DNA from: Peribacillus folii
GTDB lineage: Bacteria > Bacillota > Bacilli > Bacillales > DSM-1321
Assembly (NCBI RefSeq): GCF_030271255.1
Contig: NZ_JASJOM010000019.1
Coordinates: forward strand, 1 to 55,403
Length of the DNA: 55,403 nt
Direction of reading: 5' to 3'
In this document: piece after piece, positions 16,892 to 26,115 of the stretch
Layout: each line of letters starts with the position of its first letter
How positions within the stretch are numbered: position 1 is the stretch's first letter
Made by a program: the position numbers and the translations under genes
Notes under the pieces: model-generated
Databases searched by the model: none
What the model was told of the DNA's origin: nothing
What the model saw: the letters and a program-made list of their open reading frames with translations, nothing else

Positions 16892-17082
16892 TTTCCAACG
16901 TTTTTACACTCGTATTACAAACCAGGACAATACTTCCAGACTGGTTATTTTGATACCGGAGATATAGACTATGAATCAGGAAGATTGAACTTCCGGCTAT
17001 TTCCCCATCCAAATCACCCTGCTGGAAGAAAGATCATGATTGTGGAAATTCCGTTCAAAATGCGCTCCTTCCTCATGAACAT

Positions 17083-17118
17083 AAAAAAACCCGTCCTCCG
17101 ATGAAGGGGGGACGGGTT
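17083..17118 (-). terminator. terminator of the glucosylglycerate-type operon
   Basis: AACCCGTCC pairs with GGACGGGTT, followed on the minus strand by a seven-T run. It is the only good terminator after the whole 12-kb gene series ending in pgmB. Confidence 0.85.
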
Positions 17119-17134
17119 ACTGGGGAAGCAGCCT

Positions 17135-17833
17135 TTAGCGCATGACATTTACGGTCTTCCTATTTCTCCAATTTTGATATTCAGCCTTGATATTTTCCCA
17201 TTTGAGTCCTTTTGTTGCAGTTACCTGATAATCTGATTTGTAAAGGGTATTCCCCACACCTACAGCAAACATTTTGCTTGCCTTGATCGAATCGATGCCG
17301 GCAGCGGCATCTTCAATACCGATCGAACGCTCCGGGTTTGCCTCAAGCCGGTTACATGCAGTGAGGAAGATTTCCGGATCTGGTTTTGATTTTTTCACTT
17401 TTGAAGCATCGACAATATAATCAAAAGTGTTGTCCAACTGCAGTGCCCGCAAAACCGTCAGGGCATTTTTGGAAACGGATGCAAGGCCAATCGGAACACC
17501 TTCTTTTTTAATGGCGGAGATCAGCTCCACTATTCCCGGCAGGATATCTTGAGGCGTCAAATGGTTTAAAAACTGGCAATAATGTTGATTCTTTTTTTCC
17601 GCCATAGATTCTTTTTCATGTAATGTGAAGTCGTTTTGTCGATTGCCTTCTTCCAAGATCAGTTCGAGTGAAGCCATGCGGCTTACGCCCTTTAGCCTTT
17701 CGTTAAACACTTCGTCAATTTCGATGTTCATCTCATGAGCGAGTTGCCGCCAAGCCAGGAAATGATAATGCGCAGTATCCGTTATGACGCCATCCAGGTC
17801 AAATACTACAGCATCAATGAACCTTTCATCCAT
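17135..17833 (-). CDS. pgmB: beta-phosphoglucomutase
   Basis: A 232-residue HAD-superfamily enzyme converting beta-glucose 1-phosphate to glucose 6-phosphate. HAD motif 1 is VVFDLDGVITD (nucleophile and acid Asp), motif 2 is GLASVSKN, motif 3 includes the Lys in KKSKPDPEIF, and motif 4 is GIEDAAAGID. The cap has the PgmB-type sequence ERLKGVSRMASLELIL. It starts inside the glxK end (ATGGATGA overlap) behind GGGAGG. It takes beta-Glc1P made by the inverting GH65 phosphorylase of this operon. It is the equivalent of E. coli YcjU. Confidence 0.92.
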   Translation of the reverse strand: MDERFIDAVVFDLDGVITDTAHYHFLAWRQLAHEMNIEIDEVFNERLKGVSRMASLELILEEGNRQNDFTLHEKESMAEKKNQHYCQFLNHLTPQDILPGIVELISAIKKEGVPIGLASVSKNALTVLRALQLDNTFDYIVDASKVKKSKPDPEIFLTACNRLEANPERSIGIEDAAAGIDSIKASKMFAVGVGNTLYKSDYQVTATKGLKWENIKAEYQNWRNRKTVNVMR

Positions 17834-18971
17834 TAGAACCGTCCCTCCCATTTTGAAGCAGTGCCGCCACATTCCGAGATGTTCTCTCGATATTCGCATA
17901 GGCACCGCCTAGAATTTCTTCAATTGGCCGCATCGCAGGAATGGTGGGGAAGATCGCATCAAAGCCATGTTCGTAAAGGGCTTCCGTGCCTTCACCCACA
18001 CTTCCGCAAATCGCTATGACCTTCGCTTTTCGCGGCGCGCATTTCGCAACGCCTGCAGGTGCCTTTCCATAAATCGTTTGGCCATCCATTTTACCCTCGC
18101 CGACAATCACGATATCCGCATCATGGCAAACCTCTTTGACCTTTAAGTGCTCCAGCACAAGATCAATGCCCTTCTTAAGCTGAGCTCCTGTGAATAACAG
18201 CAGTCCTGCTCCCATCCCTCCGCCGGCACCGCTTCCCGGCAAGGAGGAGACATCCGTTCCCATATGGCTGCCTGCTATTTGATAAAAACTGCCCATAGCT
18301 TGATCCATCTCATTCAACATCGTTTCCGGGAGCCCTTTTTGCGGACCGTATATGTAAGTTGCACCGTTAAGTCCAGTCAAGGGATTTTCGACATCTGCAG
18401 CCACTGTGATTTTCATAGAATCCAAACGCCGGTCACGGTTAAGATCAGACAATGATGTTATCCTGAACAGATCCTTGCCGGTACCCTCTACAGGCTTTCC
18501 TTGTTCATCGAAAAATTCATATCCAAGCGCGGAGGCCATGCCCACTCCGCCATCATTAGTGGAACTCCCGCCGACTCCAATGATCAGTTCCGAGGCCCCT
18601 TGATCCAGCGCATGACGCATCAGCTCTCCCACTCCAAAGGAGGTGGTATGCATAGGATTTCGCCGATTTAGCGGAACAAGGTGTAATCCACACGCCTCCG
18701 CCATTTCGATAAAAGCTGTCTTGCCACCATTCGAGAATGCTATTTTCGCTTCTACCGGGTTTCCAAGCGGACCTGTAACCGAAATGCTTTCGATGCTCCC
18801 CTTATGAGCGGATACCAGAGCTTTGACCGTACCTTCACCGCCGTCTGCAATTGGCAGCAAATGATACTCCGCTTTTGGGAATATGGACATGAACCCTGCT
18901 TGAATTGCTTTAGCCACTTCGTCTGCTTGTAAACTCTCTTTAAATGAATCTGGTGCAATGACAACTTTCAT
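17826..18971 (-). CDS. glxK: glycerate 2-kinase (GlxK/GarK family)
   Basis: A 381-residue glycerate kinase. The N-terminus MKVVIAPDSFKESLQADEVA is diagnostic, together with LLPIADGGEGTVKALV (about 47), IGVGGSSTNDGGVGMASALG (about 122) and GAGGGMGAGLLLFTGAQLKK (about 275). It phosphorylates D-glycerate at C2 with ATP to give 2-phosphoglycerate. GGGAGG lies five bases before the ATG; the longer frame lacks a site. It sits between the GH65 phosphorylase and pgmB and overlaps the latter by eight bases. E. coli ycj has no such gene, and its presence here points to glycerate as a pathway product. Confidence 0.92.
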   Translation of the reverse strand: MKVVIAPDSFKESLQADEVAKAIQAGFMSIFPKAEYHLLPIADGGEGTVKALVSAHKGSIESISVTGPLGNPVEAKIAFSNGGKTAFIEMAEACGLHLVPLNRRNPMHTTSFGVGELMRHALDQGASELIIGVGGSSTNDGGVGMASALGYEFFDEQGKPVEGTGKDLFRITSLSDLNRDRRLDSMKITVAADVENPLTGLNGATYIYGPQKGLPETMLNEMDQAMGSFYQIAGSHMGTDVSSLPGSGAGGGMGAGLLLFTGAQLKKGIDLVLEHLKVKEVCHDADIVIVGEGKMDGQTIYGKAPAGVAKCAPRKAKVIAICGSVGEGTEALYEHGFDAIFPTIPAMRPIEEILGGAYANIERTSRNVAALLQNGRDGSNG

Positions 18972-19036
18972 GTTTGCCTCCCATTTTTTAATGATCACTT
19001 GCAAGGTCGAATGCTCCATCCGAAAGTGAAGGCCTC

Positions 19037-21259
19037 TTACCCAAGGTCCACTTCAACTATATTCGATACAAGAAATACATTCCCCTTTAGCTCAATGTAC
19101 AGATCATCACCGGCAACCTTCGTGATCACGGCTTGCTCATGGGTGATGGCAATGTGTAAGCGGGTTCCTTGGAAAATGAGCGGAAAGGTAAGTTCCGACC
19201 ATTCCGAAGGCAGTCTAGGGTCTAGGTTCAACCGCTGATTCTTGATGGAGACATTGGCAAAACCGAACATCGCAGCCATCCAGATGGCACCGAGGGAAGC
19301 TGCATGAAGTCCCTCATCAGATGAATGCGGATTCGGGCCCAGGTCGATTAAACAGCTCTCCTGGAAAAATTGATAGGACTTATCGATGTCACCCGCCCTC
19401 GCTGCAACTATGGCATGAATCGCTTTGCTCAATGAAGAATCGTGAATGGTATGCTCCTCATAGTAATCCAGATTTTTTGAAAGTATATCACGCGGGAATA
19501 AATCAGGTAATAAGTAAAGCAGCATGACGACATCCGCCTGTTTCAGGATTTGCATTTCATTCACTTCTTGTCGTGAATAGTCCATGAGGATCCCTTGGCT
19601 GCCTTGAGCTAGTTTGTACCGCGAAAGGTCGATCTCAGGCTTGCTCAGAAACGTATCATCTTGGGGGATGATCTTATCATCATTGGCCTTAGGCAGATAT
19701 AAGCGCTTCAAAAACTCATGGCCCCGATTCTTTAATTGACCATCATCATCGCCGTATTTATCCATAAAAAACAGCGCCTGCTTGACATTGTACCAAGCCA
19801 TATAATTGGTGAATGCATTATTATCTACGTGTTCCGTGTATTCATCCGGGCCGATGACATCTTTGATGACCAGCTGGCCCTGTTCTTCCTCGGCCCGGCT
19901 GATCCAAAACCGGCTCGTTTCCTTAAGAAGCTCCAGTCCTTCTTTTTTCATGAATGTGTCATCCAGTGTATTTTGGTAATACTTCACCACCGTATAGGCA
20001 ATGTCTGCAACGATATGATGCTCCGCCAAGGCGGAGGCAACCTTCTGCCGCTTCCCGGTTTTAATGTTAATGGCGGCAAATTCGGGTGTTTCTTCTTCCC
20101 CAGTAAAGGCACTTTCCCAAGGGAACAAAGCACCTTCATATCCATTAGATGCAGCTTTACCGAGCGCCTGCTTCAGTTTCAGGTAACGGTAACGCAAGAG
20201 CTTTCTCGCTTTTTCCGGCTCCGTAAACAGATGGAAGGGTATGATGAATATTTCCGTATCCCAAAACACATGGCCTTTATATCCTTCTCCCGTCAAACCC
20301 TTGGCGCCTACGCTAAACCGTTCATCATGAGCAGGGGTCATGACCTCCAGTTGATAAACTGAAAAGTCGAGCGCAAGCTGGTCAAAATCCCTCGTGGAGC
20401 TCACTTTAATGCGCTTTTCCTTCCAAAATTGCGCCCACTCTGCTGCGGATTCGTGAAGCAAAGCATCATATCCGGCAGCAGAGAAGCTTCTTAGTGCCGC
20501 TTCACTCGCCTCTTCAGGGCTTTGCTCCCTCAAATCACCATCAAGAGACGTATAAATGACGCCGATTTTTTCAAGGACGAAAGGGGCATCGGCCGGAAGA
20601 TCGTGCTTAATGGCGGATAGGAGCTGCCTATTTTTGGCTGTATGGGCTATCCCGCCATTGGCTGAACAGGTACAACATGCTGCAAGTGCGATCGTTTGCC
20701 CTGATTCGGTTGTTTTATAGATTCCCTGAAGCAGGTCCCCTTCCGCAACACGCACCTTTTCTTCAATAAGATGCTGTCTTCCATAATTCGTTTGCTGCGC
20801 ATCGATTCCGGTCACGATCTTCATTTGAGCCGGTTTATCCAAAGAAGTTACCGTCAATTTAGTTGCCAGGACATGGAGGTCATTTTTGGCTGCAAGACGC
20901 TGGAATGTAAGGCGGAAGCGTGAACCGGCACCGTTTTTCCATACGATATCACGTCGCAATTCCCCATTTTCAAGGTTCAACTGGCGTTGGTAGGAAAGGA
21001 TCTCTCCAGTTATCAGGGAAAAATACTCTCCGTCAAGCTCAATGTTCATGCCTACCATATCAGGCAAATTGACTAAATCGGACGGTTCATTGGCTGTAGC
21101 TTTATTATAAATCCCTGCCACATACATTCCTCTTGTTTGACCTACATAATTCTCCTCATGAGAAGCACGAAGACCGAAATATCCGTTACCTACAGTCATT
21201 AAACTAGCGAATTTATTTATATAACGCAGATCGAATCTATTTTCATCTAATTTTTTCAT
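19037..21259 (-). CDS. ycjT: GH65 disaccharide phosphorylase (kojibiose/nigerose type)
   Basis: A 740-residue inverting phosphorylase of GH65. It has an N-terminal beta-sandwich (1-270), a linker and an (alpha/alpha)6 barrel with GHVFWDTEIF (329-338). The catalytic acid is in VIGPDEYTEHVDNN (Glu473). The phosphate-site region is KQADVVMLLYLLPDLF. The GPDEY form is that of kojibiose, nigerose and trehalose phosphorylases; maltose phosphorylases read GPNEYENNV. It releases beta-glucose 1-phosphate, which PgmB uses. The start overlaps the upstream dehydrogenase stop (ATGA). It is equivalent to E. coli YcjT, a kojibiose phosphorylase. Acceptor specificity is inferred from the cluster. Confidence 0.85.
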   Translation of the reverse strand: MKKLDENRFDLRYINKFASLMTVGNGYFGLRASHEENYVGQTRGMYVAGIYNKATANEPSDLVNLPDMVGMNIELDGEYFSLITGEILSYQRQLNLENGELRRDIVWKNGAGSRFRLTFQRLAAKNDLHVLATKLTVTSLDKPAQMKIVTGIDAQQTNYGRQHLIEEKVRVAEGDLLQGIYKTTESGQTIALAACCTCSANGGIAHTAKNRQLLSAIKHDLPADAPFVLEKIGVIYTSLDGDLREQSPEEASEAALRSFSAAGYDALLHESAAEWAQFWKEKRIKVSSTRDFDQLALDFSVYQLEVMTPAHDERFSVGAKGLTGEGYKGHVFWDTEIFIIPFHLFTEPEKARKLLRYRYLKLKQALGKAASNGYEGALFPWESAFTGEEETPEFAAINIKTGKRQKVASALAEHHIVADIAYTVVKYYQNTLDDTFMKKEGLELLKETSRFWISRAEEEQGQLVIKDVIGPDEYTEHVDNNAFTNYMAWYNVKQALFFMDKYGDDDGQLKNRGHEFLKRLYLPKANDDKIIPQDDTFLSKPEIDLSRYKLAQGSQGILMDYSRQEVNEMQILKQADVVMLLYLLPDLFPRDILSKNLDYYEEHTIHDSSLSKAIHAIVAARAGDIDKSYQFFQESCLIDLGPNPHSSDEGLHAASLGAIWMAAMFGFANVSIKNQRLNLDPRLPSEWSELTFPLIFQGTRLHIAITHEQAVITKVAGDDLYIELKGNVFLVSNIVEVDLG

Positions 21260-22290
21260 ATGGATATGCTTTCACCTTTTTCAGCAGATTGATAGAGAGC
21301 TTCAACGAGTTGCATGATCAAGTAACCTTCCCTACCGTCAGCCACCATGACCTCTTTGCCAAGGCATTTATCAACAAAGGCGGCCATGCCCTTTTGCAGC
21401 CTGTCTGGGTCGGCTGTCTCCCTATCCAAGATCGTCACCAATTCCCCTTTTCGATCAGAATAAATGTGGGCAGGAAACAGGGTTGCACCCGCCTCGTCTC
21501 CAAGAAATTCCACATTCATGATCGATGTTTCTTTTATATTCAGAGCAAAGGAAGTCTCGATTTGCAGCAAGCACCCGCCCTCAAGCTCTATGAATCCAAA
21601 TAGGGAGTCCTCCACTTCATACTTGTTCGGGTCCCATTCACCAAAAGATCCGTGCGATTTTTTCGTGCCGATTTTTTGAAACATTTTTGCCGTTACTTTT
21701 TCTACTTTCGGATAACCCATTACATAGAGGGCAGCATCAAGCATGTGGACGCCCAAATCGATTAGGGGACCGCCTCCCTGCGCTTCTTTATTGGTGAAGT
21801 TCCCCCAACCAGGTACACCGCTTCGGCGCAGAGCTTTTGCTTTAACGACATAAATGTCCCCAAGGACGCCCTCCGCCACTTGTTGCTGCATGATTCTAAC
21901 ATCTTCTGCAAAGCGATGGTGGAAATTATAAGCGAGAATAAGGTCATTTTCTTTAGCAACTTCATGCATGCGCTTTGCTTCTTGAGCTGAAATGGAAGGA
22001 GGCTTCTCGCACATTACATGACAGCCATGCCCAAGGGCCTGCATGACATGCTCATAATGGTATTTATTCGGCGTGCAGACACTGACGATGTCCGGCTGTT
22101 CCGCTTGAAACATCTCCTCGGCATCCGTATAGTATCGTGCGATTCCGTTCCGTTCCGCAAATTTTTTTGTCCGCTCGAAATTTGGGCCGACAACTGCGAC
22201 AATTTCTACCTCATTCCTGGTACGGTAGAATGAAACATGGACCTTTTCTGCCATTTGCCCTCCACCTATTATCGCAATCCTCTTCTTCAT
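21256..22290 (-). CDS. ycjS: Gfo/Idh/MocA dehydrogenase, YcjS-like
   Basis: A 344-residue NAD(P)-dependent enzyme. The Rossmann start is IAIIGGGQMAEKVHVSFYRT, the active-site Lys is in MCEKPPSISAQEAKRM (about 95) and the C-terminal domain includes GGGPLIDLGVHMLDAALYVM (about 172). E. coli YcjS oxidises the C3 hydroxyl of D-glucosides to 3-keto-glucosides, and this gene holds the same position between the epimerase and GH65 genes. The transfer of function is by synteny. Coupled by a four-base overlap to the GH65 gene. Confidence 0.8.
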   Translation of the reverse strand: MKKRIAIIGGGQMAEKVHVSFYRTRNEVEIVAVVGPNFERTKKFAERNGIARYYTDAEEMFQAEQPDIVSVCTPNKYHYEHVMQALGHGCHVMCEKPPSISAQEAKRMHEVAKENDLILAYNFHHRFAEDVRIMQQQVAEGVLGDIYVVKAKALRRSGVPGWGNFTNKEAQGGGPLIDLGVHMLDAALYVMGYPKVEKVTAKMFQKIGTKKSHGSFGEWDPNKYEVEDSLFGFIELEGGCLLQIETSFALNIKETSIMNVEFLGDEAGATLFPAHIYSDRKGELVTILDRETADPDRLQKGMAAFVDKCLGKEVMVADGREGYLIMQLVEALYQSAEKGESISI

Positions 22291-22305
22291 CCATTCTCAG
22301 CCCCT

Positions 22306-23100
22306 TTAACCTAGTGATTGCCTTAGGTAATGTAATGCTTTCATATATTCCGCTTGCGGATCATTTCCCCTAACACGGCATTCGAGGGTTAAAAAACCAT
22401 CATATCCATCTTTCTTCAGCTGATTGAAATGACGACTGAAGTCCAGTGAGCCGCTGCCTGGCTGAAAACGGTGGTTATCCGCCAGATGGATGTGCCGAAT
22501 CAAATCACGATTCAGATGCAGTGCCTCGGATATACCATCTTCTTCAATGTTCATATGATAGAAGTCGGCGATGATTTTCACGTTGTTCAACTCGTTTTCT
22601 TCTATATAACTCCTTGCATCTGCAAGCGTATTGATCATATGATCTTGATAGCGATTCAAAGGTTCAAGAAATATCGTTGTCCCGGTTTCCCGTGCAACTG
22701 TCTCCAAGTAAAGCAGGGAATCGTTTACGGCCTTTCTATCTGCTTCCCGGCTTCTGGGAGCATCCATCGGCGGCAATCGGTAGGTGAACATGCCCCAGGC
22801 AGCCGGAACGACAATTCCGCTCCCGCCCACTTCTTGGAGCGCTTCAAGGATTTTTCTGATTTCTGCTAATCCATTCAGCCTGCGTTCCTCATTGAAGTCA
22901 CCAATCCAACCCATGTACCCTCCGCAGGCAGTCGTTATCGGAAGCCCTGTCTCCCTAATGGCATCCTTCACTTCTTCCAAATGATCGACAAGGAGTTTGC
23001 CATCAATTTCAAAGCCTTCAAAGCCTGCCTCTTTTAAGAAAAAGAATTTTTCTTTCAAATCCCTCGGAAAAAACGGCTGATCCTGTGTACCGATTTTCAT
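22306..23100 (-). CDS. ycjR: TIM-barrel sugar epimerase/isomerase, YcjR-like
   Basis: A 264-residue protein of the xylose-isomerase-like TIM-barrel family. Likely metal ligands are Glu in IFLEPLNRYQDH, Asp and His in IIADFYHMNIEED, His in HIHLADNHRFQPGSG and Glu in FLTLECRV. The order matches 3-keto-sugar epimerases such as E. coli YcjR, which inverts C4 of 3-keto-glycosides between gulo and gluco forms. The start at 23100 follows GGGGGATG. It lies 15 bases upstream of the dehydrogenase gene in the same operon. Confidence 0.82.
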   Translation of the reverse strand: MKIGTQDQPFFPRDLKEKFFFLKEAGFEGFEIDGKLLVDHLEEVKDAIRETGLPITTACGGYMGWIGDFNEERRLNGLAEIRKILEALQEVGGSGIVVPAAWGMFTYRLPPMDAPRSREADRKAVNDSLLYLETVARETGTTIFLEPLNRYQDHMINTLADARSYIEENELNNVKIIADFYHMNIEEDGISEALHLNRDLIRHIHLADNHRFQPGSGSLDFSRHFNQLKKDGYDGFLTLECRVRGNDPQAEYMKALHYLRQSLG

Positions 23101-23154
23101 TAATACATCCCCCATTCACAAATATTTCAACATTGATCATCGCCCGATAAAGGC

Positions 23155-24213
23155 TCATTTATTATAGTCAATACCCATTTTGATACTTAATTCGGGATGC
23201 TGATCGATATATTCCATGTAGGCTTCTGCACTCTGTTCAAATGAAACGATTGGTTCGATGATATCCTCGCAATTCAGATAGCCGTTCATGAGCAGCTCCC
23301 AGCAGGTCTCTTCAATGCGCTTCCTGTTCCAGCGCGGAAAATCTGGATTAGGCTCGCTTGCTGCGCGGGAAAACACGATTTTGGCATTATTGAAATGGGC
23401 TTCCCTTCCGAAATTCAACCCTTCCGGAAAGGCTTTCCCAAAGGCCACATAGGAAATGATGCCGCCATACGCAATGCCCTTCAGTGCCGCTTGAAGGGCT
23501 GCCGCATTTCCGCTTGTTTCAATGATGGAATCCGCCCCTATTTTATTCGTCAGCTTCTTCACTTCAAAACCAACGTCATCAATCGTCGGATCAAAGCAAG
23601 CATCTGCCCCGTTACGCCGTGCGATCTCCCTGCGTTGACTCAAGGGATCGACACCGACAACGATGCTCGCACCCGCTTTCTTTGCCAACTGAATGGCCAA
23701 TTGCCCAATTGCACCAAGGCCCACCACAACGACGTAATCACCTGCGCGTACGTTGGCATCGCGGACACCGCTCATGGCAAATTGTGCGGGATCATAGCAC
23801 ACGGCATTTTGCCATTTGGCGCCTTCAGGCATTTTTCGTAAACGGTGGTTATCCACAGCATTTACAATGACCGTTTCCATGATGGGTCCGTATGTACAAA
23901 CCGTATCCCCCACTCGGTATTCCGTTACATCGGTTCCGATTTCAATGATTTGTCCTACAACCATATTCCCAAGCTGGAATTCACCGAATACGATCCCTTT
24001 AGTCGATCCTTCTTCCCTTGGCATGAACATCCGCCACTCTTCAGAAAAATCCTCATCCATGAAAGGTGTCATCCCGCGGAAGTCGATCACTTCGGTTCCA
24101 TGTTTAGGCGATGCGAAATGCACATCTATTCTCACTTCATTCGGCTTGATGTCACTTTCTTCGTAATCGACCAATGCTGCTACCCTTGGTTTTACCGCAA
24201 CTAATTTTTTCAT
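23155..24213 (-). CDS. ycjQ: zinc-type medium-chain dehydrogenase, YcjQ-like
   Basis: A 352-residue MDR enzyme. It has an N-terminal GroES-like half (HGTEVIDFRG, about 40), VYDPAQ/AMSGVRDANVRAGD before the cofactor fold, and the Rossmann motif VVVVGLGAIGQLAIQLAKKA (about 161). The usual GHE of alcohol dehydrogenases reads FGE, as in sugar-acting members. E. coli YcjQ interconverts D-gulosides and 3-keto-gulosides with NAD; this is its positional equivalent. AGAAGG eight bases upstream supports the ATG. Confidence 0.78.
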   Translation of the reverse strand: MKKLVAVKPRVAALVDYEESDIKPNEVRIDVHFASPKHGTEVIDFRGMTPFMDEDFSEEWRMFMPREEGSTKGIVFGEFQLGNMVVGQIIEIGTDVTEYRVGDTVCTYGPIMETVIVNAVDNHRLRKMPEGAKWQNAVCYDPAQFAMSGVRDANVRAGDYVVVVGLGAIGQLAIQLAKKAGASIVVGVDPLSQRREIARRNGADACFDPTIDDVGFEVKKLTNKIGADSIIETSGNAAALQAALKGIAYGGIISYVAFGKAFPEGLNFGREAHFNNAKIVFSRAASEPNPDFPRWNRKRIEETCWELLMNGYLNCEDIIEPIVSFEQSAEAYMEYIDQHPELSIKMGIDYNK

Positions 24214-24252
24214 CCTATATACCTTCTCTCATTTTTTTTTGAATTTTTCCGA

Positions 24253-25107
24253 TTATCCTTTCACTCCGCCTTCGGTCATGTTCCCTTTAATGAAGTGCTC
24301 GGATATTGCATACATCCCCACAACAGGCAATGCCGTTATGAGCGAGGCTGCCATCATTCTTCCCCAAATATAGTCAGGTGTACTGAATAAGGCATTCAAG
24401 CCGATCGGAAGCGTGAAGTTTGCGGAATCCGACAGGAATATCGATGCAAACAAGTAATCATTCCAAGCGACCATGAAGGAATACACAAAAACAGAGATGA
24501 TCCCTGATATGGCTAGAGGGATGATTATATAGAAAATGATTTGGACCCTGTTTAACCCATCAATCATAGCCGCTTCCTCCAGATCATCGGGAATGGTGTC
24601 AAAATAACTTTTTAACATGAAAATCGAGGTTGGAAGCGTTTGAACGATCATGGTGATGATCAATGCTGTTTTTGTATCATACAAACCAAGGCCCGAAATG
24701 ATCTTGAATAAAGGCACGACAAGCAAAATCCCGGATAGCATGTATACGGTATAGAAGCTTGCATTAATGGTCGTTTTTCCGATAAAGTTCAATTTCGAAA
24801 GGGCATATGCCCCGAAAATCCCGATTAAAACAGACAGCAGCGCTGCAGTGAGGGCCACCGTTAAGCTGTTTTTAAAATAGGATAAAAAAGGGAAGATATC
24901 CGGATTGAAGATATCAACATAATGCTGCAATGTCCAATGCTTCGGAAAAAAGGTCGGTTCGGTAGCAACCGCTTCCTTGGAGTTCTTGAATGAAGTCATC
25001 AACATGATGAAGAAAGGAAATAAGGAAACGACCAATAAGGCGATCAGCCCGGTATAAAAGCCGATTTTCCTTGCTGCTTTATTCTTTTTACTGCTAGCCA
25101 TTGCCAT
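24253..25107 (-). CDS. ycjP: sugar ABC transporter permease, MalG type
   Basis: A 284-residue permease with six predicted helices; the EAA loop is EEAAMIDGLNRVQIIFYIII (about 187). VSLFPFFIMLMTSFKNSKEA and FIKGNMTEGGVKG at the ends are typical of CUT1 MalG/YcjP proteins. It overlaps the upstream permease gene by 14 bases. Together they form the channel for the glucoside bound by the lipoprotein encoded upstream. The ATPase is not encoded in the operon. Confidence 0.88.
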   Translation of the reverse strand: MAMASSKKNKAARKIGFYTGLIALLVVSLFPFFIMLMTSFKNSKEAVATEPTFFPKHWTLQHYVDIFNPDIFPFLSYFKNSLTVALTAALLSVLIGIFGAYALSKLNFIGKTTINASFYTVYMLSGILLVVPLFKIISGLGLYDTKTALIITMIVQTLPTSIFMLKSYFDTIPDDLEEAAMIDGLNRVQIIFYIIIPLAISGIISVFVYSFMVAWNDYLFASIFLSDSANFTLPIGLNALFSTPDYIWGRMMAASLITALPVVGMYAISEHFIKGNMTEGGVKG

Positions 25108-25969
25108 TGAACTTCACCCGCTTTCTTGATGCTATGATTACGATGGAAAGGATAATGAAAAGAATGACAGATATGGATGCGGCCTTACCGAGATCATTGA
25201 AGGCAAATGCCGTTTCATACAAGTAGATACCGATGATGTTCACTTTGTTCGTCAACAGATATACATCCGTGAACATATAGAATAACCAGATGGAACGAAG
25301 CGTTATTATCGTTATCAGTACAGGCATGATTGCTGGGATGGTCACATTCCTGAACTTCTCCCAGGTCGAAGCACCATCGATTTCCGCTGCTTCATACAAA
25401 CTGGAATCAACCGTCTGCAGGATTGCCAGGAACGAGATGAATGCATAAGGGAAGTACCTCCAAATTGCAAAAAGCACGACCAGGATGAAGCTGCTGACAG
25501 GATTGTCGAACCAAAGGGGTGCTTTATCAAATAGATGGAACACGTCCACCCCCAAATGATTTATGACGCCATATCCATTATTGAACATGTATTTCCAGGC
25601 AAAAACCAAGGAAATCGAAGGGGTTACATAAGACAGGATGATTAATGACCGGGCCGCTTTGCGGAATTTGAAAGGGCGGTTAAAAAAGATTGCCACGGCC
25701 AATCCCAATGCCGTGCTCCCAGCCACTGCCAGTATCATGTATAAAACGGTAATCCCTAATGATTTAATGAATTCGACATCCGTCAGTATGTCGGTATAGT
25801 TTTTTAACCCGACAAAGGCTGCATCTAGCCTTGGGTTAATTGGTAGATCAAAAAAACTAATCCTTATATTGGATATCATTGGATATGCAACAAGCAAAAG
25901 CACTAAAAAGACACTTGGGAAAAGCAGTACCAATGCCAACTTCATATCCGATTTCCCTCTGTTTTTCAT
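25094..25969 (-). CDS. ycjO: sugar ABC transporter permease, MalF type
   Basis: A 291-residue CUT1 permease with six helices; the EAA loop is YEAAEIDGASTWEKFRNVTI (about 200). FPSVFLVLLLVAYPMISNIR forms helix 1. I start at the ATG of MKNRGKSD, eight bases after GGGGG; an ATG two codons earlier lies almost on the site. It precedes and overlaps the MalG-type partner. Confidence 0.88.
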   Translation of the reverse strand: MKNRGKSDMKLALVLLFPSVFLVLLLVAYPMISNIRISFFDLPINPRLDAAFVGLKNYTDILTDVEFIKSLGITVLYMILAVAGSTALGLAVAIFFNRPFKFRKAARSLIILSYVTPSISLVFAWKYMFNNGYGVINHLGVDVFHLFDKAPLWFDNPVSSFILVVLFAIWRYFPYAFISFLAILQTVDSSLYEAAEIDGASTWEKFRNVTIPAIMPVLITIITLRSIWLFYMFTDVYLLTNKVNIIGIYLYETAFAFNDLGKAASISVILFIILSIVIIASRKRVKFNGNG

Positions 25970-26008
25970 GTTCATGACCCCCTTAATACATCCCGTTTCC
26001 CCCTATGA

Positions 26009-26068
26009 AATGTCCAAGACCCCTTATTATGCTACCAATTATCACAAATAGGCATCGATCTTGGACAA
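26009..26068 (-). promoter_or_regulatory. intercistronic stem-loop after the binding-protein gene
   Basis: TGTCCAAGA and TCTTGGACA are nine-base complementary arms about 39 bases apart, between the solute-binding gene and the permeases, without a U-tract. As with sbp, it may stabilise the binding-protein mRNA or reduce read-through into the permeases. Confidence 0.45.
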
Positions 26069-26115
26069 ATTTCCTGAAATGGGGGGCTTCCGGATGTTTT
26101 TTCCTTTCCTTGATT

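Larger units (their letters stand above)
16646..17082. other. regulatory intergenic region upstream of the SulP gene
   Basis: This stretch holds two inverted repeats, a -10-like TATAAT on the minus strand and a five-codon reading frame with an excellent ribosome site, listed separately. The remainder (16900-17080) has a plus-strand open frame without a ribosome site and no recognisable protein. Confidence 0.4.

Noticed and set aside
16880..17104. 74-codon plus-strand frame upstream of the SulP gene
   Set aside because: It starts inside the palindrome, has no ribosome site and runs into the terminator of the pgmB operon.
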